Shown one piece after another: positions 1 to 8,324 of a stretch of DNA of 22,282 nucleotides (positions are counted from its first letter, which is position 1; each line of letters begins with the position of its first letter). Where the stretch lies: positions 1 to 22,282 of IMG/VR virus record IMGVR_UViG_3300025648_000096; one strand, 5' to 3'. Below the pieces are notes generated by a model. That model worked only from the letters and a program-made list of their open reading frames with translations, had not been told where the DNA came from and did not search any database. Source of the DNA: a virus. A program made the position numbers and the translations under genes.

Positions 1-315
1 AATACACCTACAGTCACCAAAGTGACTAATGCGTTCTATTCGCAAACAACAAGCGATACGACTTTAATTATCGAAACGGCGTTTGATGTTGTATTGACAC
101 TTTTAAACGCGGCGGCCTATTACGGTACAACATTGTGGATTAAAAACCCGAACGGAAACACGATTACTAGCGCGTCTGGTAATGTAGTTCCTTCTGGAAC
201 AACTACCGCTGGTACAGCGATTTTAAGTAATGTGGTTGGCACTTCATGTCTGTTGCAATCGGATGGAGTATATTGGAGCGTAATTTCTACTTCAATCCAG
301 CCATCAGGATTCTAA
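1..315 (+). CDS. Small phage structural protein, 5'-truncated by the window edge
   Basis: The reading frame is open from base 1 to a TAA at 313-315, so the gene probably begins upstream. The first in-window start candidate is a GTG at 22 (97 aa), with no convincing ribosome binding site in front of it. The visible part is rich in Thr, Ser, Asn and Gly with short alternating hydrophobic stretches (LWIKNPNGNTI, CLLQSDGVYWSVIS), consistent with a beta-rich virion protein. Its stop abuts the ATG of the large tail fibre gene (TAA then ATG at 316), so the two are probably translationally coupled parts of the tail module. I do not recognise a family. A tail-associated or decoration protein is inferred from context only. 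Confidence 0.6.
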   Translation, partial: NTPTVTKVTNAFYSQTTSDTTLIIETAFDVVLTLLNAAAYYGTTLWIKNPNGNTITSASGNVVPSGTTTAGTAILSNVVGTSCLLQSDGVYWSVISTSIQPSGF

Positions 316-3300
316 ATGACAATCCTACTGTTTGCGAACCAAGCTCAAACTACTTTAGCTTACCCTGCTACTAGCACTGCAACAACGCTTTATGTCGCGG
401 GTGGTACGGCAGCCTACTTTCCGAATCCCGGTGTAGATGAAGCCTTTAAGCTCACTTTAGTTGATGCGTTAAACAGCCTCATCGTTGAGATTGTTTTGGT
501 TACCGCCGTTGTTGGCGATGCGCTGACTGTCGTTCGCGGCCAAGAAGGTACAACGCCTAGAGCTTGGAAGGCTGGCGATTTTGCAGTCAACTTAATGACT
601 GCTGGCACTGGTGATGCGTTTGTTCAATTCCCACAATTATTGACTGGTGAACTGTCAGCTTATTTTGATAATATGCGGACTACTACAGGTCAAGTTGACT
701 CTGTACCAGTAAATCCTACTGACTTAGTGAATAAGGCTTATTTAGATAGCGTCATTGTTGGCTTTAGCCCAAAACCAGAATGCCAGTGCGCTACTACGCC
801 ATTGGAAGGAAACATTGATTTATCTGGTTTTCCAATTATTGATGGTTACCAAACTGTAGATCAAGATCGCGTCTTAGTTAAAAATCAAGACAATGCAAAT
901 TACAACGGCATCTATATAGCTTCATCTGGCGCATGGGCGCGAGCTGCGGATATGGCCGTCTGGGCTGAAGTCCCCGGCGCGTTTACTTTTATTATTAATG
1001 GCGGTGTAAATGCCAACACTGGCTGGGTAGCGATTGTTCCTGAAGTGGGCTACATCGACCATACACCAATTACCTTTACTCAATTAACTGGCCAAGGCAA
1101 TTCTGGCTATTCTGGCTTCTCTGGCTATTCAGGCTTTAGCGGTTACTCTGGTTCAGGCATATCGGGCTACAGTGGCGAGTCTGGCTATAGCGGTGACTCT
1201 GGCATCAGCGGCTATTCTGGCTGGTCTGGTGAGTCTGGCTATTCTGGCATTAGCGGATATTCCGGAAGCGGTGTATCGGGCTATTCAGGCTTTTCTGGAT
1301 ATTCGGGTTCTGGCATTTCTGGCTATTCTGGTATCTCAGGCTATTCTGGTGACTCTGGCCTCAGCGGTTGGTCAGGCATCTCTGGTTATTCTGGTGACTC
1401 TGGCATCAGCGGTTTTTCTGGTGATTCTGGTATCAGCGGCTTTTCAGGTTGGTCTGGTATCAGCGGCTATTCTGGATTTTCAGGCGTCAGCGGTTATAGC
1501 GGAATTTCCGGCTATAGCGGCGAGTCTGGCTATAGTGGTATCTCTGGATATTCTGGTGATAGCGGGATTTCGGGTTATTCAGGATTTTCAGGCGAATCAG
1601 GATTTAGCGGTATTTCAGGCTATAGCGGATTCTCTGGAGAATCTGGTTACTCTGGATTTTCAGGTATATCGGGTTATTCAGGCTTTTCTGGTGAGTCAGG
1701 TTTCTCAGGTATTTCTGGTTACTCTGGCTTTTCTGGAGAGTCAGGCTATAGCGGCATCAGCGGCTATTCTGGCTTTAGCGGGATTTCAGGCTATTCTGGC
1801 ATTTCAGGATATAGCGGAATTTCTGGCTATTCAGGCTGGTCTGGCATCAGCGGATACTCAGGCGCAAGCGGTATATCCAGTAGCTACTACTTCTATAAAG
1901 CGAATGCTTTAGCGACTAGCGGTGATCCGGGCGCTGACTATCTGCTTTGGAACAATCTAATACAAACTAGCGCGACTCAATTGAATGTTAGCAATCTAAC
2001 AGCCAATAGCGTTGATATCAGTGTGTTCTTGGCTTTGCTGGCCACAACTGAAGAAGTAGTTATTCAAGATCAAAGTAATAGTGCAAATTCTCAAACGTGG
2101 AAAATTACCGCTACACCAACTAATGCCGGCGGGTATTTCACTATTCCAGTATCTTTAGTTTCCTCTGCGGGGACTGGTACTACAGGTTTTAGTAATAATC
2201 AAAATGTTATTTTTGCCGTTGCCAATGGTATCAGTGGCTTTAGTGGCATCAGTGGTTTTAGTGGCTATTCAGGTATTTCAGGCTATAGTGGTTCGGGAGT
2301 ATCAGGCTGGTCTGGCATCAGCGGGTACAGCGGCATTAGCGGCTATAGTGGCTGGTCTGGCATCTCCGGCTATAGTGGCTGGTCTGGCATCTCCGGCTAT
2401 AGTGGCTGGTCTGGCATTAGTGGTTATTCTGGTTCTGGCATCAGCGGGTACAGCGGCATCAGCGGATACTCTGGTCGGTCTGGCATTAGCGGCTATAGCG
2501 GAATTAACGGCGCATCAGGCTTTAGCGGTATTAGTGGCTATTCAGGTTGGTCTGGTATCAGCGGTTATTCCGGCAGTGGCATTAGCGGTTACTCAGGCTC
2601 AGGTGTATCCGGTTATTCAGGCTTTAGCGGTTACAGCGGCATTTCTGGTTATTCTGGTATTAGCGGATATTCTGGTGCTGTTGGCGCTGGCGGTATTATT
2701 GGTAACTGGGGATCATTTTGGGATACTACAACCCAAACAACAACTGCCAATACTCCAACAGCAATTACTTTTAATTCTTATGACGCAAACAATACTGGAG
2801 TTTCGGTTGTTAGCGGATCAAGAGTAACTTTTGCCAATGCTGGAACTTATAGCCTTACTTTTTCCCTTCAAATTACTAATATAAGCAATTCATGGGGTGC
2901 TTTGCAAGTTTGGCTAAAGAAAAATGGCGCAAATATTTCTGATACCAATAGTCATTATGATGTTCCAGACAAAATTGGCGGTATTTATTCATCTAATATA
3001 TTAACTGTCAATTTTGCATTTAATGTAAATGCAAGTGATTATGTAGAAATTTATTGGGATACTAATAGTGCAAGTGTTTCTTTAGAAACCATTGCTGGAA
3101 ATGGTACTTATCCTGAAACGCCATCTGTAATCTTTACCGCAACACAAGTAATGTATGGTCAATCAGGTTACTCTGGTTATAGTGGGAAGTCAGGCTACAG
3201 CGGTATTTCTGGCTATAGTGGCATCAGCGGATATAGCGGCATTTCAGGCTATAGCGGATCAGGTATTAGCGGCTATTCTGGTAGCGGGATTAGCGGCTAC

Positions 3301-3810
3301 TCTGGCTGGTCTGGCATTAGTGGCTATAGTGGCTCTGGTGTTAGCGGATACTCTGGTTGGTCTGGAATATCGGGCTATTCTGGCTCAGGAATTAGTGGTT
3401 GGTCTGGTTTCTCAGGATCAGGGATAAGTGGTTATTCTGGCTGGTCTGGTATCAGTGGTTATAGTGGCTCTGGTATCAGCGGATACTCTGGCTGGTCTGG
3501 TATTAGCGGGTATTCTGGTTGGTCTGGCATTAGCGGTTACTCTGGCTGGTCTGGTATTAGCGGCTATTCAGGGTCAGGTATCTCTGGCTATTCTGGTTGG
3601 TCTGGTATTAGCGGTTACTCTGGCTGGTCTGGTATTAGTGGCTACAGCGGCATTACGCCAGTAGTTTCAACCAACACTACTAGCAATCCTACTTATTTAG
3701 TGTTTGTTGTAGGAACATCAGGAAGCCAAACGCACTATGTCAATACAGGTTTAACGTATGACGCAGCCACTAATGCCATCACTGGCGGTATCAATGGCGG
3801 AACTTTTTAA
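316..3810 (+). CDS. Large tail fibre protein with collagen-like Gly-X-Ser repeats and C1q/TNF-like domain
   Basis: A 1164-residue virion protein, probably the distal fibre or host-binding adhesin. Residues 1-105 resemble a common phage tail N-terminal domain (VLVTAVVGDALTVVRGQEGT). Residues about 145-258 match a second widespread tail-fibre domain (DQDRVLVKNQDNANYNGIYI, then GAWARAADMAVWAEVPGAF). Three Gly-X-Ser blocks follow (residues 263-519, 639-787, 950-1112), with X alternating between aromatic residues and Ile. They are separated by a beta-rich insert (520-638) and by a jelly-roll-like domain (788-949) with C1q/TNF features such as LQVWLKKNG and VEIYWDT. A short non-repetitive tail (1113-1164) closes the protein. 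Repeats make up about half of the chain, have no proline, and contain two-residue register breaks (SGSG). Start ATG 316 directly follows the previous stop. Fibre identity is confident; receptor specificity is unknown. Confidence 0.9.
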   Translation: MTILLFANQAQTTLAYPATSTATTLYVAGGTAAYFPNPGVDEAFKLTLVDALNSLIVEIVLVTAVVGDALTVVRGQEGTTPRAWKAGDFAVNLMTAGTGDAFVQFPQLLTGELSAYFDNMRTTTGQVDSVPVNPTDLVNKAYLDSVIVGFSPKPECQCATTPLEGNIDLSGFPIIDGYQTVDQDRVLVKNQDNANYNGIYIASSGAWARAADMAVWAEVPGAFTFIINGGVNANTGWVAIVPEVGYIDHTPITFTQLTGQGNSGYSGFSGYSGFSGYSGSGISGYSGESGYSGDSGISGYSGWSGESGYSGISGYSGSGVSGYSGFSGYSGSGISGYSGISGYSGDSGLSGWSGISGYSGDSGISGFSGDSGISGFSGWSGISGYSGFSGVSGYSGISGYSGESGYSGISGYSGDSGISGYSGFSGESGFSGISGYSGFSGESGYSGFSGISGYSGFSGESGFSGISGYSGFSGESGYSGISGYSGFSGISGYSGISGYSGISGYSGWSGISGYSGASGISSSYYFYKANALATSGDPGADYLLWNNLIQTSATQLNVSNLTANSVDISVFLALLATTEEVVIQDQSNSANSQTWKITATPTNAGGYFTIPVSLVSSAGTGTTGFSNNQNVIFAVANGISGFSGISGFSGYSGISGYSGSGVSGWSGISGYSGISGYSGWSGISGYSGWSGISGYSGWSGISGYSGSGISGYSGISGYSGRSGISGYSGINGASGFSGISGYSGWSGISGYSGSGISGYSGSGVSGYSGFSGYSGISGYSGISGYSGAVGAGGIIGNWGSFWDTTTQTTTANTPTAITFNSYDANNTGVSVVSGSRVTFANAGTYSLTFSLQITNISNSWGALQVWLKKNGANISDTNSHYDVPDKIGGIYSSNILTVNFAFNVNASDYVEIYWDTNSASVSLETIAGNGTYPETPSVIFTATQVMYGQSGYSGYSGKSGYSGISGYSGISGYSGISGYSGSGISGYSGSGISGYSGWSGISGYSGSGVSGYSGWSGISGYSGSGISGWSGFSGSGISGYSGWSGISGYSGSGISGYSGWSGISGYSGWSGISGYSGWSGISGYSGSGISGYSGWSGISGYSGWSGISGYSGITPVVSTNTTSNPTYLVFVVGTSGSQTHYVNTGLTYDAATNAITGGINGGTF
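1102..1872 (+). repeat. Gly-X-Ser repeat block 1 of the tail fibre
   Basis: About 257 residues (263-519 of the fibre) built from SGYSG, SGISG, SGFSG, SGESG and SGDSG triplets. Unlike the later blocks it is rich in ESG and DSG units, so it carries negative charge. Synonymous codons vary (tct, tca, agc for Ser; ggc, ggt, gga for Gly), so the protein repeat is older or more constrained than the DNA repeat. Confidence 0.95.
2230..2676 (+). repeat. Gly-X-Ser repeat block 2 of the tail fibre
   Basis: About 149 residues (639-787) of Gly-X-Ser triplets, dominated by GYSGWSGIS units. Near-identical DNA units recur around 2347-2415 (ggctatagtggctggtctgg repeated), which suggests recent tandem duplication. 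One Arg (RSG) and one Asn (ING) interrupt the pattern. Confidence 0.95.
3163..3651 (+). repeat. Gly-X-Ser repeat block 3 of the tail fibre
   Basis: About 163 residues (950-1112) dominated by GYSGWSGIS and GYSGSGIS units, Trp-rich and almost uncharged (one KSG near the start). It follows the C1q-like domain and leads to the short C-terminal tail. DNA units are close to identical in places, for example around 3475-3560. Confidence 0.95.
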
Positions 3811-3838
3811 ATATAATGGCTAAAAAAGGAATTTAATT

Positions 3839-5035
3839 ATGGCGGCTACTGGATACACACCCTCAATACTATTTAACAGTGTTACTACTGGTAATACGCC
3901 ATCTTCATTGGTGCAAGGCGAAACGGCGTGGAATATTACCGATAAAAAATTATGGGTAGGTAATGCTTCAGGTACTCCAATTCAATTAATTGGAACAGGG
4001 GCAAATGTTTCTTTTACTGATTTAGCCTATGCAGGCACTCTTACAGGCGGTACAGGAGTAGTTAATCTAGGTTCAGGTCAGTTTTATAAAGATGCTAGTG
4101 GGAATGTAGGTATTGGTACTAGTAGTCCTACAGTTAAATTACAAGTTGCTGGTGGTGCAGCTATTCAAGGTGCTAATTTCCCGAGTTCAGGTGCTGGCAT
4201 TGAATTATCTTATAACTCTGGAACAGGATTAGCTTCTGCTCAAGCATACGATAGAACAGGCTCTGCTTGGAAAGATTTTGAAATAAATGCTTTAACACAA
4301 AGATTTGGCACTAGCGGTTCAGAGCGTATGCGTATTGACTCTAGTGGTAATGTACTTATCGGTCAAACATCAACTGGTTTTGGAAAACTTGTTGTAAATG
4401 CGGGTTCATCAAATAGTGCAGAATTTAAAACTGCTAACGCAACTTGTTTAATAAATTTTACACCAACAGGGTACAACCGATTTACTCTTGGTGTTGGACA
4501 AGTCAATGTAAACGATTTTGGAATTTCTGATGCTACCGCTGGTGTAACAAAGTTTCTTATTACATCAAGCGGAAATGCAGTTCTTCAAGGCGGTAATACT
4601 ACCGCAAATGGTGTTGGTGTAGCTTTCCCAGCAACCCAATCCGCTTCATCTGATGCAAATACACTAGATGACTATGAAGAAGGTACTTGGACACCTACTT
4701 GCACTACTACTGGAATAACATCAGTAACAACAGGCGGAAAATATACAAAAATTGGGAATATGGTTTATTTAGTTGGTTTTGTTTCTATAACAAATGCTGG
4801 AACTGCAAGCGGACAAATGGCTGTTAGTAACCTTCCATTTTCTTATTACACATCAGGTGGAAGTATTCAAGGTACTGGAGTTTGCAGAGAATCAGGAGCA
4901 ACTGGTCTTGAATATTATTTTAATACCCAAGGAAATGCAACAACATTTTTTATAAATTCCGCTACAAATGGCGCAGTAATTTGGATAAATGGATATACAT
5001 ATACTTTTAGCATGACTTATCAAACAGCAACTTAA
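3839..5035 (+). CDS. Tail fibre / tail-associated structural protein
   Basis: A 398-residue virion protein encoded 28 bp after the large fibre, with a GGA-containing ribosome binding site (aaaaaaggaatttaatt). Residues 1-50 show a phage fibre N-terminal pattern (SLVQGETAWNITDKKLWVG). Residues about 88-105 contain SGNVGIGTSSPTVKLQV, a motif typical of phage and adhesin stalks, repeated later as SSGNVLIGQTSTGFGKLVV. Residues about 278-398 match a widespread C-terminal module beginning DANTLDDYEEGTWTPT, which is beta-rich and recurs in many phage tail proteins. I infer a second fibre or side-tail protein that works with the Gly-X-Ser fibre. No enzymatic motif is visible, and no C-terminal S74 peptidase domain is apparent. 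Confidence 0.82.
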   Translation: MAATGYTPSILFNSVTTGNTPSSLVQGETAWNITDKKLWVGNASGTPIQLIGTGANVSFTDLAYAGTLTGGTGVVNLGSGQFYKDASGNVGIGTSSPTVKLQVAGGAAIQGANFPSSGAGIELSYNSGTGLASAQAYDRTGSAWKDFEINALTQRFGTSGSERMRIDSSGNVLIGQTSTGFGKLVVNAGSSNSAEFKTANATCLINFTPTGYNRFTLGVGQVNVNDFGISDATAGVTKFLITSSGNAVLQGGNTTANGVGVAFPATQSASSDANTLDDYEEGTWTPTCTTTGITSVTTGGKYTKIGNMVYLVGFVSITNAGTASGQMAVSNLPFSYYTSGGSIQGTGVCRESGATGLEYYFNTQGNATTFFINSATNGAVIWINGYTYTFSMTYQTAT

Positions 5036-5074
5036 TTAGCGTGGATTCGTTAATCAGACACAAGGAGAATTAAA

Positions 5075-5341
5075 ATGGCATTAACTAAAGAAGTCGCAAT
5101 AGACCAAATTACAGTAACAGAAAATGGTGTTGTTTTGGTGCGTGAAGCTACACGCATTATGGAAGATGGAGTACAACTCTCCCAGACTTACCATCGTTCT
5201 TCACTTACACCTGACGCTGATTTAACTGGCGTACCAGCTAATGTTGTAGCTATTTGCAATGCAGCATGGACACCTGAAGTAATTGCTGCCTATAAAGCAC
5301 AGCAAGAAGCCAATAAGCTGCCTGAAGCACCAGCGGCATAA
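5075..5341 (+). CDS. Small conserved phage protein of the tail module, unknown function
   Basis: An 88-residue soluble protein with a good ribosome binding site (caaggagaattaaa before the ATG). The N-terminal half (about residues 5-45) looks beta-stranded (ITVTENGVVLVREATRIMED, then a YHRSSLTPDADL segment). The C-terminal half is helical and Ala/Glu-rich (WTPEVIAAYKAQQEANK). Proteins of this type commonly sit directly after phage tail fibre genes. From that position a tail accessory or fibre-assembly role is possible, but nothing in the sequence proves it. It has no membrane segment and no cysteine cluster. Confidence 0.75.
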   Translation: MALTKEVAIDQITVTENGVVLVREATRIMEDGVQLSQTYHRSSLTPDADLTGVPANVVAICNAAWTPEVIAAYKAQQEANKLPEAPAA

Positions 5342-5394
5342 AGTGATAAGATGCTGGAAGATGTTAGTGATGCAATATCTTTTACAAGGAAATT

Positions 5395-6675
5395 ATGAAA
5401 GTCAGTATAGTAATACCCACTTACAATAACTGCGAAAAATACTTAAAGCCCTGTATAGAGTCCATACTCAAATACACTGAAATGACCGACGTAGAGTTGG
5501 TCATTTCTGCTAATGGCTGTACGGACAATACTTTGCCGTATTTAAACTATTTAAGCACCGTTGTACCGCGATTGCTGGTGGTTTGGAGTGATGAGCCATT
5601 GGGCTACCCTAAGGCCACCAATGAGGGCATTAAAGTCTGTACAGCCGATAAAATCATTCTGCTAAACAATGACACCCTATTGCTAGATCAGCCTCAAGAT
5701 CAATGGCTAGAAATCCTAGATAACCCCTTTAGGGCTAATCCTCAGTGCGGTATTTCTTGCATTATTAAGACGCACTCTGAGGCTGCTGGACGTGATTTTG
5801 CCATTTTCTTTTGCGTCATGGTTCACCGCAAAGTATTTGATGCGATTGGCTTACTCAATGAGGAGTATGGCGTAGGGGCTGGCGAAGATACCGAGTTCTG
5901 CATCGAGGCCGAGAACGCTGGCTTTGAAGTCTGCGAGGTCTTTGAAAAGCATTGGGGTAGCAATATTTTTACTGGGGGTTTTCCGATCTACCATAAGGGC
6001 GAAGGCACTGTCCATGATCCAGAGCTAGTCCAAGACTGGGAAAACACTTTTGCAAAGAATTCCCTCAGATTAGCCAAGAAATACAACCCTAACTATTACC
6101 GCTTTTTGCTGACTAATAACTACGAGCGAGCAGTAGTTCTTAAAGGCGATCCGCTTGATTTTTGCAGAGAAAAAACGCGGTATGAATGGGCAGCTAAAAA
6201 TCTGGATGACAGAGCTAACATTATTGAAATCGGATGCTCTACAGGGTATGGAAGCCAATTCTTTCCGCAGCATTATGACTATGTTGGCCTAGACTACGAC
6301 CCCACTATTATCGAAGTAGCAAAAGAACAAGACTGGGGCTTTACGCGAAATTTTGTTAACGCAGATATCAATACTTATGATTTAGGTTGGGCGGCTAATA
6401 TTGTTGCTTTTGAAGTGATTGAGCATTTAGACAATGGTTTAGAGATTGTTGAAAAGTTTAAAAAGCACTGCAAACGACTATTAATTACTGTACCTTTAAA
6501 TGAACCGGTAGGCTTTTGGGGGCATCACCATAAGCTGCATGGCTTAACCGAAGCAGACTTTCCCGGCTTTGAATTTAATTATATTAATGAAGCGGGGCAG
6601 ATTAGCGATACCCCTGCGCCACTAGGAGCTGGAAACAATTGCAATCTAATGCTATGCAAATACTCTGCTCAGTAG
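5395..6675 (+). CDS. Bifunctional GT2 glycosyltransferase - SAM-dependent methyltransferase fusion
   Basis: 426 residues with two domains. Residues about 1-230 are a family 2 glycosyltransferase of GT-A fold: the N-terminal strand-loop VSIVIPTYNN, then IILLNNDTLLL holding the DxD-like nucleotide-sugar site, and a VGAGEDTEFC segment as the acidic catalytic region. Residues about 255-420 are a class I methyltransferase: EIGCSTGYG at 278-286 is the SAM-binding loop, YVGLDYDP supplies the acidic residue after strand 2, and VIEHL at 341-345 is the post-strand-4 motif. The likely role is building and methylating a glycan, either on virion proteins or on host surface polysaccharide. The ribosome binding site is aaggaaatt. 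Its end overlaps the next glycosyltransferase, so the three genes to 8089 form one unit. Domain calls are strong; the substrate is unknown. Confidence 0.85.
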   Translation: MKVSIVIPTYNNCEKYLKPCIESILKYTEMTDVELVISANGCTDNTLPYLNYLSTVVPRLLVVWSDEPLGYPKATNEGIKVCTADKIILLNNDTLLLDQPQDQWLEILDNPFRANPQCGISCIIKTHSEAAGRDFAIFFCVMVHRKVFDAIGLLNEEYGVGAGEDTEFCIEAENAGFEVCEVFEKHWGSNIFTGGFPIYHKGEGTVHDPELVQDWENTFAKNSLRLAKKYNPNYYRFLLTNNYERAVVLKGDPLDFCREKTRYEWAAKNLDDRANIIEIGCSTGYGSQFFPQHYDYVGLDYDPTIIEVAKEQDWGFTRNFVNADINTYDLGWAANIVAFEVIEHLDNGLEIVEKFKKHCKRLLITVPLNEPVGFWGHHHKLHGLTEADFPGFEFNYINEAGQISDTPAPLGAGNNCNLMLCKYSAQ

Positions 6676-7637
6676 CCACTAGGGGGCGTTACTTTACAAC
6701 GCTGCCCTTAGTCCTTAACGCCATCATTAACCAAACCCGATTACCAGATAAGCTGGTAATTTTTGATGATAATGACGAGCCACAGGATATGCGAAAAGAG
6801 CTGATCTACAGCTACTTTTTTCAGATGTTAGACATCAAGGGTGTTAAGTGGGAATGGCTATTTGCCGATAAAAAAGGACAGCACCATATCCACCAGCGAG
6901 CTAATACGATGGGCTACGAGTGGGTTTGGCGGGTAGACGATGACGCTATTCCTGAGCCTAATGTCCTAGAACGCTTGTCAGCCTATGCCAAAGAGCTTGG
7001 CGATGCGGGCATGAAAGTCGGGGCAGTTGGCGGGTCTATTCTAACGCCGCCCAATATGCCAGATACTCGCAAAGTCACTGGCCGTATCAACAATGTAGAT
7101 ACAGAGCCTAATATCCAATGGGGTCAAATTACACGCTCTAAAGAAGTAGAGCATCTGCATTGTTCATTCCTCTATCGCGCTGGGGTACATGACTACAATC
7201 TGGGGCTGTCCAGAGTGGCGCATCGTGAAGAAACGCTATTCACCTATGGCTTACACCAAAAGGGCTATGTCATTTTGGCCGTACCAGACGCCAGTACTTG
7301 GCACATGAAAAATCCACAAGGCGGCATTCGCAGTGAAACCAAACAAGAGATGTACTACCACGATGAGTACATATTCAAGAACACTTTAATATACCAAAAT
7401 CATACTATAGTGGTTTTAAATAGCGGGTTAGGCGATCACATTGTCTTTAACCATGTACTGCCTGAAATTAAAAACCCAATGGTTTTCACTTGCTATCCTG
7501 AGATCGTACCGGGGCGGTCTATTGCGGAGGCGCAGCATTTATTCGGCAGCCTAGATCAGTGGAGCATTTACAAGAAGATGGATCAATGGAAGTGGAAAGA
7601 TAGTCTAGAAAATGCCTACAGAAAACTCTACCTATGA
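6654..7637 (+). CDS. GT2 glycosyltransferase fused to the N-terminal half of a GT9-like domain
   Basis: The GT-A domain begins MQILCSVATRGRY and has the metal-binding motif RVDDDAIPEPNVL (Asp at 95-97 from this start), followed by an acceptor-side HREETLF region. From about residue 243 a different fold begins. VVLNSGLGDHIVFNHVLPEI resembles the glycine-rich first strand of GT-B enzymes of the heptosyltransferase (GT9) type, but the protein stops after only about 80 residues of it. The matching C-terminal half is the next gene. Two starts are possible: ATG 6654 (chosen, because homologous enzymes usually begin this way) or an upstream TTG at 6639, which sits 10 nt after AGGAG at 6624-6628. Either start overlaps the preceding gene. 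The stop overlaps the next ATG (ATGA). Confidence 0.82.
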   Translation: MQILCSVATRGRYFTTLPLVLNAIINQTRLPDKLVIFDDNDEPQDMRKELIYSYFFQMLDIKGVKWEWLFADKKGQHHIHQRANTMGYEWVWRVDDDAIPEPNVLERLSAYAKELGDAGMKVGAVGGSILTPPNMPDTRKVTGRINNVDTEPNIQWGQITRSKEVEHLHCSFLYRAGVHDYNLGLSRVAHREETLFTYGLHQKGYVILAVPDASTWHMKNPQGGIRSETKQEMYYHDEYIFKNTLIYQNHTIVVLNSGLGDHIVFNHVLPEIKNPMVFTCYPEIVPGRSIAEAQHLFGSLDQWSIYKKMDQWKWKDSLENAYRKLYL

Positions 7638-8089
7638 TCCTCATTCACCCTTATGCTAAACCGTTAATGAATACTAGGGAAAACCCTAAGAATTATCCTT
7701 ATTGGAAAGAATTAATCAGCTCAATTAATGAGCCGATTATCCAGATTGGAGTAGAAGGTGAAACGCAACTTGTTGATGATTTCAGGAAAAATTTATCCAT
7801 GTCTGAGCTGCGTCAATTAATCCGCGAATGTCGAACATGGGTTGGCATAGACAGCTTCTTCCAGCACCTTGCATGGGATGAAGGCAAGCCGGGCATTGTG
7901 CTTTGGTCTGTATCTGATCCATTAATCTACGGTCATCCTGAAAACTGGAATCTACTAAAGAGTCGCGATAATCTAGCAGTTAATCAGTTCTTATGGTGGG
8001 ACTCTATAGAACATAAAGCAGAACGATTTGTAACACCTGATGTTGTAGTAGATTTTCTGTACAAAAAGCAATTAAATGATATAGTTTGA
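7634..8089 (+). CDS. C-terminal GT9 (heptosyltransferase)-like domain protein
   Basis: 151 residues starting at an ATG that overlaps the preceding stop by 4 bp. It opens with ILIHPYAKPL and continues with PIIQIGVEGETQLVDDF, LSMSELRQLIRECRTWVGID and SFFQHLAW. This order of strands and glycines resembles the nucleotide-sugar-binding half of GT9/GT-B heptosyltransferase-like enzymes. It lacks the N-terminal acceptor half, whose counterpart is the last 80 residues of the upstream gene. The two polypeptides probably associate to form one GT-B enzyme, with translational coupling fixing their ratio. No slippery heptamer suggests programmed frameshifting. Family assignment is moderate and the substrate is unknown. 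Confidence 0.7.
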   Translation: MILIHPYAKPLMNTRENPKNYPYWKELISSINEPIIQIGVEGETQLVDDFRKNLSMSELRQLIRECRTWVGIDSFFQHLAWDEGKPGIVLWSVSDPLIYGHPENWNLLKSRDNLAVNQFLWWDSIEHKAERFVTPDVVVDFLYKKQLNDIV

Positions 8090-8124
8090 ACTGGCAATGA
8101 TGCCCAACAATTAAGGATAAACCG

Positions 8125-8322
8125 ATGAACGAAATTAAGATTAACGCAGACTTAGTATTGGCCGTATTTCAATATCTTGAAACCCGCCCAGCTAAAGAGG
8201 TATTTCAACTACTGACTGCTCTAGGTCAAACTTGTAGCCCACAATTCCAAGCGATTCAAGAAGCCGAAGCTGCTAATGCTCCAGCGCCAATTGAAGAAGC
8301 TCCGGTAGAAGTAATCCAATAA
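8125..8322 (+). CDS. Small conserved phage protein before the lysis genes
   Basis: 65 residues with a ribosome binding site (aaggataaaccg). The first 45 residues look helical (DLVLAVFQYLETRPAKEVFQ), and the tail is acidic and Pro/Ala-rich (NAPAPIEEAPVEVIQ), probably flexible. It has no membrane segment. It lies 2 bp upstream of the membrane protein that opens the lysis group. Function is not recognisable; a structural accessory or chaperone role is only a guess from size and place. Confidence 0.7.
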   Translation: MNEIKINADLVLAVFQYLETRPAKEVFQLLTALGQTCSPQFQAIQEAEAANAPAPIEEAPVEVIQ

Positions 8323-8324
8323 TC

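Noticed and set aside
1102-3651. Possible CRISPR array or satellite DNA
   Set aside because: The repeats are in-frame codon repeats without distinct spacers and vary at synonymous positions, so they are protein repeats.
1172-3664. Long Ala/Val/Leu-rich open frames in another frame of the fibre gene (1172-1912, 2204-2827, 3155-3427, 3428-3664)
   Set aside because: They arise because the Gly-X-Ser codon repeats contain no stops in that frame. They have no ribosome binding sites and consist of meaningless low-complexity translations.
7620-7640. Programmed -1 frameshift joining the two GT halves
   Set aside because: The bases before the stop do not form a classical slippery heptamer and the ATGA overlap gives a normal coupled start. 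Reinitiation is simpler.
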